Made by a program: the position numbers and the translations under genes. Positions 16,635 through 28,598 of a stretch of DNA of 64,000 bases are shown here, piece by piece (the stretch's first letter is position 1; the number at the start of each line of letters is the position of its first letter). The DNA lies in assembly GCF_900188085.1 (NCBI RefSeq), contig NZ_FZOU01000002.1, positions 248,001 through 312,000 of the forward strand, read 5' to 3'. The notes under the pieces were generated by a model. That model did not search any database. It saw only the letters and a program-made list of their open reading frames with translations, and was not told the DNA's origin. Origin of the DNA: Granulicella rosea (GTDB taxonomy: Bacteria > Acidobacteriota > Terriglobia > Terriglobales > Acidobacteriaceae).

Positions 16635-17990
16635 CTAGAAGTCCAGCTCGCCGCCGGGCTCGCCGGAGGGCGGAGGCTGCGGCACGGAGACGCCGTCGCG
16701 CTTGTAGACCTTGCCGCCCTTCATCACCCAGTCGACGTGCTCCATGACGGTGATGTCGGCCAGCGGGTCGCCCTTGACGGCGATGAGGTCGGCGTAGCGG
16801 CCGGGCTGGATCGAACCCGCCGAATCCGAGACGCCAAGCAGGTCTGCCGCGTTGTGCGTCGCGGTCATGATGGCGTCGGCCGCCGGCATGCCCGCGCCAA
16901 CCATCAGGGTGAACTCATGCGCGTTCACACCGGAAGACGTATCGGTTCCGAAGGCGATCTTGACGCCCGCCCGGTAAGCGCCGATGAACATCGTCTTCAT
17001 CAGCGGCGTCACTTCGAGCGCCTTCTGTGCGCTGGACGGGTTCAGCCGCTCGGGATGATTGCGCGCCATCTCGTTCACCTGTTCCGCGACGAGGAGCGTG
17101 GGAACGAGGTACGTCCCGTGCGCGACATAGAGCTTGAAGGACTCGGCATCGGCGTACGTTCCGTGCTCGATCGAGTCCACGCCGAGCTTGATGGCGCTGT
17201 CGATCGCCGCCTTGCCGTGCGCGTGCGCGGCGACCTTCATGCCGAGCGAGTGCGCGGTATCGATGACGGCCTTGATCTCATCGTTGGTCATCAACTGCGC
17301 CCTGGGGTCGTCGCCGATGGAGAGAACGCCGCCCGAGGGCATGATCTTGATGAGGTCGGCGCCGCGCCGCCGGTGTTCGCGCACCTGCTTCATGGCGTCA
17401 ACGGGCCCGTCGATGACGCTGCCGCCGGCTGCGCTGTCGGTCCAGGTAGGGTCGATGCCGTTGCGCGGATCGCTGTGGCCGCCGGTGGGTCCGAGAGGTT
17501 CGAGCGAGACCAGGATGCGCGGGCCGATCGCCCAGCCGCGGTCGATGGAGCGCTTCAGCGAGAGGTCCAGCCCACCGCCCGAACCCATGTTGCGTACGGT
17601 GGTAAAGCCCTCTTCGAGCAGCTTGCGCGCCATCAGCGTGGAACCCATGGCCTCTTCCATCGGGCTGATGGTCAGCCGGGCCTGGAAGACATTCATGCCG
17701 GCCTGCGGCGCGCCCATGTGCTTGTGGGCGTCGATCAGGCCGGGCAGCAGCGTGGCCGAGCCGAGGTCGATGACCTCCGCGCCGGGATGCTCGACCGTCC
17801 CCGGCTCGACCGAGGCGATGCGGCCGTCGAGGAGCGTCACCGTTACCGGTCCCTGCATGGCCTTCGAGACGCCGTCGAGCATGTGCGCGGCGCGGACGAC
17901 GGTGATCTTTTGTGGCTTGGTTGGAGCCTGAGCGAAGACCGCGGTCGATCCGGCGGAGACGAGGAACAGGGCGGCGACGAACGTACGCAT
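16635..17990 (-). CDS. Secreted metal-dependent amidohydrolase (imidazolonepropionase-like)
   Basis: 451 residues with a signal peptide (MRTFVAALFLVSAGSTAVFAQ). The amidohydrolase metal motif is LLPGLIDAHKHMG (His-x-His). AAHAHGKAAIDSAIKLGVDSIEHGT supplies further His ligands and AFGTDTSSGVN the catalytic Asp. This subgroup includes secreted dipeptidases and Xaa-Pro-type amidohydrolases; the substrate is unknown. Location in the periplasm or outside makes a cytosolic histidine-degradation role unlikely. It is inserted between pdxS and pdxT and reads in the same direction as both. Confidence 0.88.
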   Translation of the reverse strand: MRTFVAALFLVSAGSTAVFAQAPTKPQKITVVRAAHMLDGVSKAMQGPVTVTLLDGRIASVEPGTVEHPGAEVIDLGSATLLPGLIDAHKHMGAPQAGMNVFQARLTISPMEEAMGSTLMARKLLEEGFTTVRNMGSGGGLDLSLKRSIDRGWAIGPRILVSLEPLGPTGGHSDPRNGIDPTWTDSAAGGSVIDGPVDAMKQVREHRRRGADLIKIMPSGGVLSIGDDPRAQLMTNDEIKAVIDTAHSLGMKVAAHAHGKAAIDSAIKLGVDSIEHGTYADAESFKLYVAHGTYLVPTLLVAEQVNEMARNHPERLNPSSAQKALEVTPLMKTMFIGAYRAGVKIAFGTDTSSGVNAHEFTLMVGAGMPAADAIMTATHNAADLLGVSDSAGSIQPGRYADLIAVKGDPLADITVMEHVDWVMKGGKVYKRDGVSVPQPPPSGEPGGELDF

Positions 17991-18092
17991 GGCGCTCCAA
18001 ACAGGGGTAAGATATGTTCCTGCAAGTGTAGCGCAGTTCGAATGCGTGGCTTTGGGTGCGGGAATCGTGCAAGCCTCCGCGATCGCAAAGCA

Positions 18093-18122
18093 AAATGCTC
18101 CCGGGAGGTCCCGAGAGCATTT
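18093..18122 (-). terminator. Intrinsic terminator after pdxS
   Basis: Arms AAATGCTCCCGGG (18093-18105) and CCCGAGAGCATTT (18110-18122) pair with one mismatch; on the minus strand the stem is followed by TTTTGCTTTGCG. It separates pdxS from the downstream amidohydrolase-pdxT unit. Confidence 0.75.
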
Positions 18123-18159
18123 GCGTTTGCGTGAAGCGCTTCCGCCCGTGCGGCGAGCA

Positions 18160-19158
18160 CTACCAGCCGCGGTTCTGCATCATGTCGGCCTCTTCGATCA
18201 TGCCGACGGCAAGACCCTTCATTGCGCCCAGGCACTCTTCAGAAGCCTCGGTGAGGATCGCCGGGTTGTTGAAGTGGGTGGCGGCGCGGACGATCGCCTT
18301 TGCGCGCGATTCGGCTTCCGCGCGCTCCTCCGGGTTGAACGGATCGCCGACCTTCGCGCCGAAGAGCGCTGCGGATTCGGAGTCGTGCAGGTGCACGTCG
18401 AGGCGGATGTTGCCCTCCTTCATGAAGATGCCGGAGCCGACGAAGACCGTCTGCGCGCCAAGCTGCATCATCAGCGCGGCGTCGGCCGGGGTGGCGATGC
18501 CTCCGGCGGAGAAGTTCGGCACGGGGAGCTGGCCGGTCTTCGCAACCATGGCGACGAGTTCATACGGCGCGCGCAGCTCCTTGGCGGCGGCATAAAGCTC
18601 CTGCTCGGTCAGGACGGTGAGCGCCTTCATCTCGGAGGTGATCTTGCGCATGTGCTTGACTGCGTGGATGACGTCGCCGGTGCCGGGCTCGCCCTTGGTG
18701 CGGATCATCGCGGCGCCTTCGGCGATGCGCCGGAGAGCCTCGCCCAGATCTTTCGCGCCGCAGACGAACGGCGTCGTGAAGGCGTGCTTGTCGATGTGGT
18801 GCAGCTCATCGGCGGGGGTCAGCACCTCGGACTCGTCGATGAAGTCGACCGCGAGATGCTCGAGGATCTGCGCTTCGACGAAGTGGCCGATGCGCACCTT
18901 CGCCATGACCGGAATCGACACGGCCTTCTGGATCGCCTTGATCATGGTAGGGTGCGACATGCGGGCGACGCCACCCTGCGCGCGGATCATCGCCGGAACG
19001 CGCTCGAGCGCCATGACGGCCACAGCGCCGGCCTGCTCGGCGATGATGGCCTGATCGACGTCCATGACGTCCATGATGACGCCGCCCTTGAGCATCTCGG
19101 CAAGGCCGGTCTTGAGGCGTAAGCCGCTGTGGTTTCCGTTGTTTGCGTAGTCTGCCAT
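18160..19158 (-). CDS. pdxS: Pyridoxal 5'-phosphate synthase lyase subunit PdxS
   Basis: 332 residues, slightly longer than the typical 290-300 because of N- and C-terminal extensions. The TIM-barrel hallmarks are all present: [20 protein letters not shown], the conserved VARMSHP, the Schiff-base lysine region [25 protein letters not shown], and the phosphate-binding [31 protein letters not shown]. PdxS condenses ribose 5-phosphate, glyceraldehyde 3-phosphate and ammonia to PLP. It has its own terminator and lies upstream of the amidohydrolase and pdxT genes. Confidence 0.96.
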   Translation of the reverse strand: MADYANNGNHSGLRLKTGLAEMLKGGVIMDVMDVDQAIIAEQAGAVAVMALERVPAMIRAQGGVARMSHPTMIKAIQKAVSIPVMAKVRIGHFVEAQILEHLAVDFIDESEVLTPADELHHIDKHAFTTPFVCGAKDLGEALRRIAEGAAMIRTKGEPGTGDVIHAVKHMRKITSEMKALTVLTEQELYAAAKELRAPYELVAMVAKTGQLPVPNFSAGGIATPADAALMMQLGAQTVFVGSGIFMKEGNIRLDVHLHDSESAALFGAKVGDPFNPEERAEAESRAKAIVRAATHFNNPAILTEASEECLGAMKGLAVGMIEEADMMQNRGW

Positions 19159-19266
19159 ACTTATTCTCCCTGCTTCGCACGTCCGGTGTGCTCACGGCGC
19201 TTCGCGATTGACAAGGATAAGTTTAGCAGTTCTGTGCGGAGTGACTCGGTACAGCACTGCAAGGAC

Positions 19267-19295
19267 AACGGCAAATCCCCTGCGGGATGACAAAC
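19267..19295 (-). repeat. Dispersed palindromic repeat (copy 7)
   Basis: Carries AAATCCCCTGCGGGATGACA, a diverged copy of the core in reverse orientation, in the spacer between recQ and pdxS on the minus strand. Confidence 0.6.
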
Positions 19296-19302
19296 CGGAA
19301 AA

Positions 19303-22104
<2,802 letters not shown>

Positions 22105-22159
22105 GGGTCAGCTTCTATGTTCGCATGGTCTTCGCTTTGGCGTTGACGGCCAGAAAAAA

Positions 22160-22187
22160 CCCCATGTCTCGGAGGCGAGACATGGGG
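22160..22187. repeat. Small hairpin CCCCATGTCTC/GAGACATGGGG (copy 2)
   Basis: An 11-bp perfect stem with loop GGAGGC, matching the stem at 15055-15080. It is followed by a second small hairpin GCCCCGATTTCGGGGT. Both lie between the TonB-dependent receptor stop and the recQ start on the minus strand and may end receptor transcription. Confidence 0.7.
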
Positions 22188-22208
22188 CGCCCCGATTTCG
22201 GGGTGAGT

Positions 22209-25200
22209 TTAGTAGAGGATCTTCATGCCGAACTGGATGACGCGCGGCTCGAAGGTGCTGGTGACCTGTCCGCCGCCGGTTGCCGCGCCGCCATTGTTGG
22301 TGCCGGTGAGCGTGCCGGAGGGCAGGTACAGGTTGGTGTGGTTGAGGATGTTGTAGAACTCGCTGCGGAACTCGACCTTCAGGCCTTCGAGAGGGGTGGA
22401 GAACTTTTTGTTGAGCGAGAGGTCGGTCTGGTAGAAGGGCGTCGTGCGGAAGGGGTTGCGAGCGGAGTTGCCGAACGGGCTGCCGGTCGTGGACGGGAGG
22501 GTGAAGGCCGCGGGGTTGAGGTACTGGATGTATCCGGTGGACGCGATCTGCGTGCGCTGGATGGGGTTTACGCCCTGGACCCGGTTCGGACGATAGAGGT
22601 TCGCGCCGCGGAAGCTGTTGGAGATGGTCGGCGAGACCTGGTTGGCGGCCGAAGGTCCGTAGGTGACGTTGAACGGCGTGCCCGACTGCATGGTGTTGAT
22701 GACGGAGAGCTGCCAGCCGCCGGCGAGTGAATCGACCACGCCGTGGCTCTCGGCGAGGAAGTGGCGGCCGTGGCCGAAGGGCAGCTCGTAGACGATGCTG
22801 GTGATGTCGGCGATGGGCAGGTTGTAGTCCGACTGGCCGTAGTCGGCGCGGATGTTGTTCCCATCCTGTACGGAGGGCGTGTTGCCTTCGAGCGAGGCGC
22901 TGGTCATGTCGAGCGCATGGCCCCAGGTGAACGAGTTCAAGAGGGTCAGTCCGGCGAGAAAGCGCTGTTCGTACCGAACCTGCAGCGAGTTGTAGTTGGA
23001 CGAGAACTCGTTCAGCGCCTCGGTGATGTCCGAGAACTGGGTGAAGGGCCGGTTCGCCTGCGCATAGCCTATGGACGGGTTGAGCTGGTTGGCGTTCACG
23101 AAGCCCTGCAGCTTCAGGCCGTGGTTGCCGACGTAGGCGATGTCGAGGCGGGTGTTCTTGAAGAGCTCGCGCTGCACGCTGAGGTAGTAGCTCTCGACGT
23201 AGCTGTCGCGGGTGTTCTTGGGCACGTAGGTGATGTTGTCGGTGAGCGGGTTGAAGGTGGTGGTCAGGCCGGTGGGGAAGCCCTGCTCCGCGCTGACATA
23301 GCAGACGCCGATCTGCGAGACGGTCGGCGACCCGGCGCAGTGGTTGGTCGTGGAGGGCTTCAGGTTCGCCTGGTTCACGGCGACGAAGAGCGCCTGCGGT
23401 GCGTTGATGGCGAGGATGTCGCCCGAACCGGCGCGGGTGTAATGGACGTAGCTGGTTCCGAATCCGCCGCGAAGCGCCGTCTTCAGGTCCGGCGCGAAGG
23501 CGAATCCGACGCGCGGTGCGAAGTCGTTGTAGTCGGGATTGATGAGGCCTTTGCCGTAGACGCCGTCCGCATTCTGGAGCTGGTTGACGACGCCCGAGGT
23601 GACGGCCGTCTTGCTGATGGTCAGCACGGTCTGGGTGCCGGGGTCGAAGTTCGAGATGAAGTCCTTCTGCTCAGAGTAGGGCGAGGCATACTCCCAGCGG
23701 ACGCCGAGGTTGAGGGTCAGGTTCGGGAAGACCTTCCAGTCATCCTGCACATACACGTTGTGCGCCTGCTGGCGAAGATGCGCGGTGAAGACGTTGGCGG
23801 CGGAGTAGCCGCTGGTCGTGCCGAAGAGGAAGTCGGCCCAGAAGTTGTCGGAGACGGCCGCCGTGCTGGTGACTCCGGCGAGGTTTGGCGCGCAGGCGGT
23901 CGTTGAGCCGGCGACGGTGGTTCCGGCCGGGCAGAGGCTGTATCCGCCGCTATAGGTGAACGAACCGAAGAGGGGATTGTTGTCGCTGACGGCCATCCAG
24001 ATGTGCTCGTACTCGTAGCCGAACTTCAGCGAGTGACGGCCCTTCACATAGGTGAAGTTCAACTTCGGGTCGAGCAGGGCGGGATTCTGGAACTGCGGAT
24101 TTGTGCTCTGGCGTCCGAAGCCGGTAAAGCCGCTGATGCTGGTCGAAGGCAGACCGCCCGAGACCGCCGGATCGGTCGGCAGACCGGGGATTGCGAAGGA
24201 GGTGCTGCCGATCGAGGTGGAGAACTTTCCGGCCTTGGTGCGCGAGAGGCCGACACGCGCGTCGAGCACCTTGTTGGCGCCGAAGAGACGCGTAAAGCCA
24301 AGCACCGCCTGCTGGTCGAGGACGCGGATCTTGCCGTTGGTCTGACCGTCGAGCGGCAACGGCAGGGCGGCGGCGTTCAGGCCGTTTTCCTTGCGGTCGC
24401 TGACGCGGAGGAACCACGACGTCGCCGGGTTCTCCTGGTAGTCGAAGCGGAGATCGCCCTTGTCGGCGTTATCGCGAAAGGGAACCTGCACGGCGTAATC
24501 GTTCTGCGCCAGACCGGTGGTTGCGAGGCCCGTCGTGGGTGTGTTGACCTGGCGGAATGCGGTGATGATCTGCAGCGAGAGCGGATTGATGTCGCTGGTT
24601 GGGATGGCGACTCCGGGCGCGTAGGTCTTGCCGGTCAGCGGGTTTCTGGTCGGGACGACAAGAACGCCGTTGAGCTCGTTCTGCGTCGGCAGGGTGAAGA
24701 CCGAAAGCGGCTTCAATACCTGACGGAAGCCCTCGTAGTCGAGGAAGAAGAAGAGCTTGTTCGGGACGATGGGGCCGCCGAAGTTCATGCCGAACTGGTT
24801 ACGGTTGAAGGTCGGCTTCTTGAACGGTACGGTGATGCCCGAGCTGCCGACCTGCGTGGGTTTGAAGAAGCCGGTCGCGTTGAGGTCGGTGTTGCGGATG
24901 AACTCGTAGACCGTGGCGTGGAAGCGGTTAGTCCCGGCCTGCGAGGCGACGTTGATGGTCGCGCCGGAGGACCGGCCGAACTCGGCGCTCTCGTTGTTGG
25001 TCACGACCTGGAACTGCGCGACGGAGTCCGGCGGAACGGCGACGATCTGGTTGTCGAAGCCCTGGTTCGATTCGCCGTAGGCGTTGTTGTCCAGGCCGTC
25101 GAGCAGGAAGTTGTTGAACATGCTGCGCTGGCCGTTGATGTTGTAGGCGCCGGCGCGGACGAGCGAGTTGATGGAGCTGGTTGTCGCCGCCGTCGGCGCC

Positions 25201-25706
25201 TGGCGCGAGCCGGTGACGAGGCCGAGCAGGTCGGAGTAGTTGCGGCTGACGAGCGGAAGCGCTTCAGACTGGTAGTTGGTGATGGTCTGGCCGCGTTCGC
25301 TGGACTCGGTCTCGATCTGGAGGGCGACGTCCGAGACCTCGACCGTGGTCGCCGTGCCGCCGACCTTCAGGGTGAGGTCGATGCGCTGGCGTCCGCCGAC
25401 CGAGACGTTGATCTTGTCCGCGATAGCGTCCGAAAAGCCGTTGGCGCTGGCGGAGACCTTGTAGACGCCGACACGCAGGGTGGGCGCCTCATAGTCGCCG
25501 GAGCCGCCGGTCGTGACCCGGGTGACGATGCCGGTGTCGAGGTTGGTGATGGTGATGGCGGCGCCGGCGATGGGCGCGTTGCTGGAGTCGCGGACGGAGC
25601 CGACGACGCTGCCGTTGTCGTACTGGGCCTGAAGCGATACACCCGCGCAGAGGAGCGGCAAAGCCAGCACGATGGCCGGTACAGAGGTCAAACGATTCTT
25701 TCGCAT
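22209..25706 (-). CDS. Oar-like TonB-dependent receptor with N-terminal carboxypeptidase-regulatory domain
   Basis: About 1165 residues. Signal peptide (MRKNRLTSVPAIVLALPLLC...SLQA); then a carboxypeptidase-regulatory-like beta domain (GSVVGSVRDSSNAPIAGA ... VGVYKVSASANGF, residues about 30-115); a plug domain (about 130-260, with FNNFLLDGLDNN); and a 22-strand barrel that ends in an aromatic residue (FGMKILY), the usual outer-membrane assembly signal. This architecture is very abundant in Acidobacteriota and is thought to import oligosaccharides or other large nutrients using TonB energy; the substrate here is unknown. The start is the ATG at 25706, with a GTG at 25715 also possible. It appears monocistronic. 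Confidence 0.92.
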   Translation of the reverse strand: MRKNRLTSVPAIVLALPLLCAGVSLQAQYDNGSVVGSVRDSSNAPIAGAAITITNLDTGIVTRVTTGGSGDYEAPTLRVGVYKVSASANGFSDAIADKINVSVGGRQRIDLTLKVGGTATTVEVSDVALQIETESSERGQTITNYQSEALPLVSRNYSDLLGLVTGSRQAPTAATTSSINSLVRAGAYNINGQRSMFNNFLLDGLDNNAYGESNQGFDNQIVAVPPDSVAQFQVVTNNESAEFGRSSGATINVASQAGTNRFHATVYEFIRNTDLNATGFFKPTQVGSSGITVPFKKPTFNRNQFGMNFGGPIVPNKLFFFLDYEGFRQVLKPLSVFTLPTQNELNGVLVVPTRNPLTGKTYAPGVAIPTSDINPLSLQIITAFRQVNTPTTGLATTGLAQNDYAVQVPFRDNADKGDLRFDYQENPATSWFLRVSDRKENGLNAAALPLPLDGQTNGKIRVLDQQAVLGFTRLFGANKVLDARVGLSRTKAGKFSTSIGSTSFAIPGLPTDPAVSGGLPSTSISGFTGFGRQSTNPQFQNPALLDPKLNFTYVKGRHSLKFGYEYEHIWMAVSDNNPLFGSFTYSGGYSLCPAGTTVAGSTTACAPNLAGVTSTAAVSDNFWADFLFGTTSGYSAANVFTAHLRQQAHNVYVQDDWKVFPNLTLNLGVRWEYASPYSEQKDFISNFDPGTQTVLTISKTAVTSGVVNQLQNADGVYGKGLINPDYNDFAPRVGFAFAPDLKTALRGGFGTSYVHYTRAGSGDILAINAPQALFVAVNQANLKPSTTNHCAGSPTVSQIGVCYVSAEQGFPTGLTTTFNPLTDNITYVPKNTRDSYVESYYLSVQRELFKNTRLDIAYVGNHGLKLQGFVNANQLNPSIGYAQANRPFTQFSDITEALNEFSSNYNSLQVRYEQRFLAGLTLLNSFTWGHALDMTSASLEGNTPSVQDGNNIRADYGQSDYNLPIADITSIVYELPFGHGRHFLAESHGVVDSLAGGWQLSVINTMQSGTPFNVTYGPSAANQVSPTISNSFRGANLYRPNRVQGVNPIQRTQIASTGYIQYLNPAAFTLPSTTGSPFGNSARNPFRTTPFYQTDLSLNKKFSTPLEGLKVEFRSEFYNILNHTNLYLPSGTLTGTNNGGAATGGGQVTSTFEPRVIQFGMKILY

Positions 25707-25864
25707 GACCTGCACGTTACCGGTAGAGAGGTTACGTTTCGCTGAATGGAATGTGAACGATGGATGAGAAACCGCTTGCGAAGCTGTGGGTTTCGTGGCC
25801 TATCGCCCGATCGGCCAGCGCGCGCTTGCGCCGGTGTCGGATACGCTTCTGGGTGCGGCTTGAT

Positions 25865-25893
25865 TTGTAACCCGAATCGTCCTAAACTATAGT
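25865..25893 (+). promoter_or_regulatory. Sigma-70-type promoter for the 75-residue conserved gene
   Basis: A -35 box TTGTAA (25865-25870), 17-base spacer and -10 box TATAGT (25888-25893). Transcription would start near 25900, giving a leader of about 50 bases with AAGGA ahead of the ATG at 25950. Confidence 0.6.
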
Positions 25894-25949
25894 CTTGTCG
25901 CAGAGTCCGCCTTTTCGCGGAAATTTGTTGGTTTAAGGATCCAGAGCAT

Positions 25950-26177
25950 ATGGCAAAGCGTCGTGGAAATCCGAACTGGGGTAAGCCGGAGCCGATCGGC
26001 CCCGTCGTCCCGACCGTCACCTCGTTCGAGATGGTGGTAAAGGAGTTCAAGCTGACCCCGGATCAATACATCCGGTCTACCCGCCTTCGCGAGTGGGCCC
26101 GTAGGAACAAGAACTCGAAGTACATTCCCGAGGCGCTGCTCGAGGCCTGGGGTTTTGAGATCGAGTCTACCCTGTAA
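25950..26177 (+). CDS. Small conserved basic protein (75 aa), function unknown
   Basis: A short, basic, cytosolic protein with no cysteine or signal peptide. It starts with [15 protein letters not shown], a Lys/Arg/Pro/Asn-rich segment, followed by a helical part ([43 protein letters not shown]). The good promoter, ribosome site and terminator support a real, separately expressed gene. The basic N-terminus would suit RNA or DNA binding; that is inference. I do not recognise a named domain. Confidence 0.8.
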   Translation: MAKRRGNPNWGKPEPIGPVVPTVTSFEMVVKEFKLTPDQYIRSTRLREWARRNKNSKYIPEALLEAWGFEIESTL

Positions 26178-26202
26178 AACATCCAATCTTCGAGTTGGAT
26201 GG

Positions 26203-26231
26203 AGACGCCGCCCAACAAACGGGCGGCGTCT
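26203..26231 (+). terminator. Intrinsic terminator after the 75-residue gene
   Basis: Stem AGACGCCGCCC (26203-26213), loop AACAAAC, GGGCGGCGTCT (26221-26231), then TTGCG. A second small hairpin ATCCAA/TTGGAT lies just before it (26181-26200). The T-run is short. Confidence 0.75.
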
Positions 26232-26269
26232 TTGCGTTCGGCGTAAGCTGAAGAGAGAACGAGGGTGAC

Positions 26270-27433
26270 ATGGTGCAGAGCGAGGTTGTGGGGAGCAGGA
26301 CATTTGCCGAGGTAAAAGACGCCATCGAGGCATTCAAGGCCGGCAAGATGGTGATCGTCGTCGACGACGAGGACCGCGAGAACGAGGGAGACCTGACGCT
26401 CGCCGCGGAGTTCGTCACGCCCGAGGCGATCAACTTCATGGCGAAGTTCGGCCGCGGACTTATCTGTCTGACCCTGACCGAGGACCGCGCCGACTACCTG
26501 CGCCTGGGCCCGATGACGCAGGACAACACCTCGCGCTTCGGCACCGCCTTCACCGAATCCATCGAGGCGCGCGAAGGCGTGACGACCGGCATCTCCGCAG
26601 CCGACCGCGCCCATACGATCAAGGTGGCGATCGATCCGGCGTCGACCGCGCACGATCTGGCGCGTCCGGGACATGTCTTTCCGCTGCGCGCTCGCAAGGG
26701 CGGCGTGCTGGTTCGCGCCGGCCAGACCGAGGCCTCGGTCGATCTTGCGCGTATGGCAGGGCTCGTCCCGGCCGGCGTGATCTGCGAGATCATGAACGAC
26801 GACGGCACGATGTCGCGCGTGCCGGATCTGGTGAAGTTCTGCGCCGAGCACGACATGCTGATGGTGACGGTCGCGGACCTGATCCGCTACCGGCTGCAGC
26901 ACGAGCGGTACATCCACCGGGTCGCCGAATCGATGCTGCCGACTCCCTTCGGCGAGTTCCGCATGATCGCCTATGAGAGCGACGTCGAAGGAGGCGAATC
27001 GCACGTGGCGCTGGTGATGGGCGATGTCTCAGCGGACGAGGTCTCGCTGGTGCGCGTCCACACGCACTCGCTGGCGACCGATGTCTTCGGGGCGCACTTC
27101 GGCGAGAACGCCCAGTGCGAGGGCCGTGCGGCGATCGACAACTCGCTGCGGATGATTGCGGCCGCCGGCCGGGGCGCGCTCATCTATCTGCACAACGGCA
27201 CCCCCGGCTTTGGCATCGATCGTTCGGTGACGCCGCACCGGGTCGTCTTCCAGCGCGACCGGGCGGCAAACGACCAGCGCAGCCCGCGCACGCTGCGGCA
27301 GATTGGACTTGGCGGACAGATTCTATCCGACCTCGGCATCCGTCGGCTGCGCCTGCTGACGAACACGCCGACCCACGTTCCGGCGCTGCAGGGCTTTGGC
27401 ATCGAAATCGTGGAGCAGGTACCGCTGGGTTAG
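26270..27433 (+). CDS. ribB: 3,4-dihydroxy-2-butanone 4-phosphate synthase with degenerate GTP cyclohydrolase II domain (RibBX-like)
   Basis: 387 residues. The N-terminal half is Rib[12 protein letters not shown] carries the acidic catalytic/metal residues, and [10 protein letters not shown] with [15 protein letters not shown] are conserved. It converts ribulose 5-phosphate to the four-carbon riboflavin precursor. The C-terminal half aligns with GTP cyclohydrolase II ([13 protein letters not shown] ... [13 protein letters not shown] ... [19 protein letters not shown]), but the three zinc cysteines are missing (HSEC became HTHS, RCDCG is absent) and the [13 protein letters not shown] block lacks the QEGRGIG motif. 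GTP hydrolysis is therefore unlikely, and a separate ribA is needed. In the RibB half the usual GHTEA is GQTEA (Q at residue 152). Confidence 0.9.
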   Translation: MVQSEVVGSRTFAEVKDAIEAFKAGKMVIVVDDEDRENEGDLTLAAEFVTPEAINFMAKFGRGLICLTLTEDRADYLRLGPMTQDNTSRFGTAFTESIEAREGVTTGISAADRAHTIKVAIDPASTAHDLARPGHVFPLRARKGGVLVRAGQTEASVDLARMAGLVPAGVICEIMNDDGTMSRVPDLVKFCAEHDMLMVTVADLIRYRLQHERYIHRVAESMLPTPFGEFRMIAYESDVEGGESHVALVMGDVSADEVSLVRVHTHSLATDVFGAHFGENAQCEGRAAIDNSLRMIAAAGRGALIYLHNGTPGFGIDRSVTPHRVVFQRDRAANDQRSPRTLRQIGLGGQILSDLGIRRLRLLTNTPTHVPALQGFGIEIVEQVPLG

Positions 27434-27509
27434 CCAAATCTTCACGGAACGAACCGGCGGTTGTCGTGTTCTGCATGGAGATTGGCGTGTTTGGCATATC
27501 GTCAGGATC

Positions 27510-27521
27510 TAGACCGGTCTA
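27510..27521. promoter_or_regulatory. Perfect 12-bp palindrome just upstream of the alcohol dehydrogenase start
   Basis: TAGACCGGTCTA ends 10 bases before the ATG at 27532 and occupies the place where a ribosome-binding site would be; no Shine-Dalgarno sequence is seen. Such a site could be an operator or part of a leaderless promoter region. Confidence 0.4.
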
Positions 27522-27531
27522 CCTTTGATTC

Positions 27532-28593
27532 ATGTACAACGCAAAAGCTTATTCCGCTGCCAGTGAGACATCGCCGCTTGCATCCACCACGATCGCGCGG
27601 CGCGATCCAACCGAGAACGACGTGCAGATCGAGATTCTCTTCTGCGGTATCTGTCACTCGGACCTGCACCAGGTCCGCAATGAGTGGAGCGGCGTGATGC
27701 CGACCGTTTACCCCTGCGTCCCGGGCCACGAGATCGTCGGACGCGTCACCGGCATCGGCGCCGGCGTGACGAAGTTCAAGGTCGGCGACCTCGCCGCGGT
27801 CGGCTGCATGGTCGACACCGACGGCACCTGCTCCGAGTGCAAGGCTGGCTACGAGCAGTTCTGCCACAACATGACCCTCACCTATAACTTCCCGGACAAG
27901 CATACCGGCGGCGTCACCTACGGTGGCTACTCGGACAGCGTCGTCGTCGACCAGAAGTTCGCCCTGAAGGTTCCGGCGAGCCTCGACCTTGCGGGCACTG
28001 CGCCGTTGCTCTGCGCCGGCATTACGACCTACTCGCCGATGAAGCACTGGGGCGTTGGGCCAGGCAAGAAGGTTGGCGTCGTCGGACTTGGCGGCCTGGG
28101 CCATATGGGCGTGAAGTTCGCGCATGCGCTGGGCGCACATGTCGTGCTGTTCACCACCTCGCCGAACAAAGTCGAAGACGCGTTGCGTCTGGGCGCCGAT
28201 GAGGTGGTGATTTCGAAGAACGCCGACGAGATGGCGAAGCATGCAGGCAGCTTCGACTTTATTCTCGATGCGGTTTCGGCCGATCACGACATCAACGCCT
28301 ACATCGGCCTGCTGGCCCGCGACGGCAATATCTGCCTGGTCGGCGCTCCGGAGAAGCCGCTGGCTGTCTCAGCCTTCGCGCTGCTCTTCGGACGCAAGAG
28401 CCTGTCGGGTTCGCCCATCGGCTCGCTCGCCGAGACGCAGGAGATGCTCGACTTCTGCGGCGAACACAACATCACCGCCGACGTCGAGGTCATCCCGATT
28501 CAGCAGGTCAATGTGGCCTATGACCGCCTGCTGAAGCAGGATGTAAAGTACCGCTTCGTCATCGACATGGCGTCGCTCAAGAACGAGGCATAA
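27532..28593 (+). CDS. Zinc-dependent NAD(P) alcohol dehydrogenase (YahK/cinnamyl-alcohol type)
   Basis: 353 residues of the medium-chain dehydrogenase family. Catalytic zinc ligands are in FCGICHSDLHQV (Cys) and PGHEIVGRVTG (His, Glu). Structural zinc cysteines follow CMVDTDGTCSECKAGYEQFC. The Rossmann motif is VVGLGGLGHMGVKFAHALGA. YahK-type enzymes reduce a broad range of aldehydes to alcohols with NADPH. The gene is followed after 5 bases by an AraC-family regulator, so they form one unit and the regulator probably controls it. A 12-bp palindrome lies directly ahead of the start. Confidence 0.93.
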   Translation: MYNAKAYSAASETSPLASTTIARRDPTENDVQIEILFCGICHSDLHQVRNEWSGVMPTVYPCVPGHEIVGRVTGIGAGVTKFKVGDLAAVGCMVDTDGTCSECKAGYEQFCHNMTLTYNFPDKHTGGVTYGGYSDSVVVDQKFALKVPASLDLAGTAPLLCAGITTYSPMKHWGVGPGKKVGVVGLGGLGHMGVKFAHALGAHVVLFTTSPNKVEDALRLGADEVVISKNADEMAKHAGSFDFILDAVSADHDINAYIGLLARDGNICLVGAPEKPLAVSAFALLFGRKSLSGSPIGSLAETQEMLDFCGEHNITADVEVIPIQQVNVAYDRLLKQDVKYRFVIDMASLKNEA

Positions 28594-28598
28594 ACGCA

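Noticed and set aside
24003..25745. 580-residue plus-strand frame over the TonB-dependent receptor
   Set aside because: Antisense to a full-length receptor with signal peptide and barrel end; no family signature in the frame.
26178..26269. FMN riboswitch ahead of the RibB gene
   Set aside because: The spacer is under 100 bases, taken up by a terminator hairpin, and lacks the conserved RFN element.
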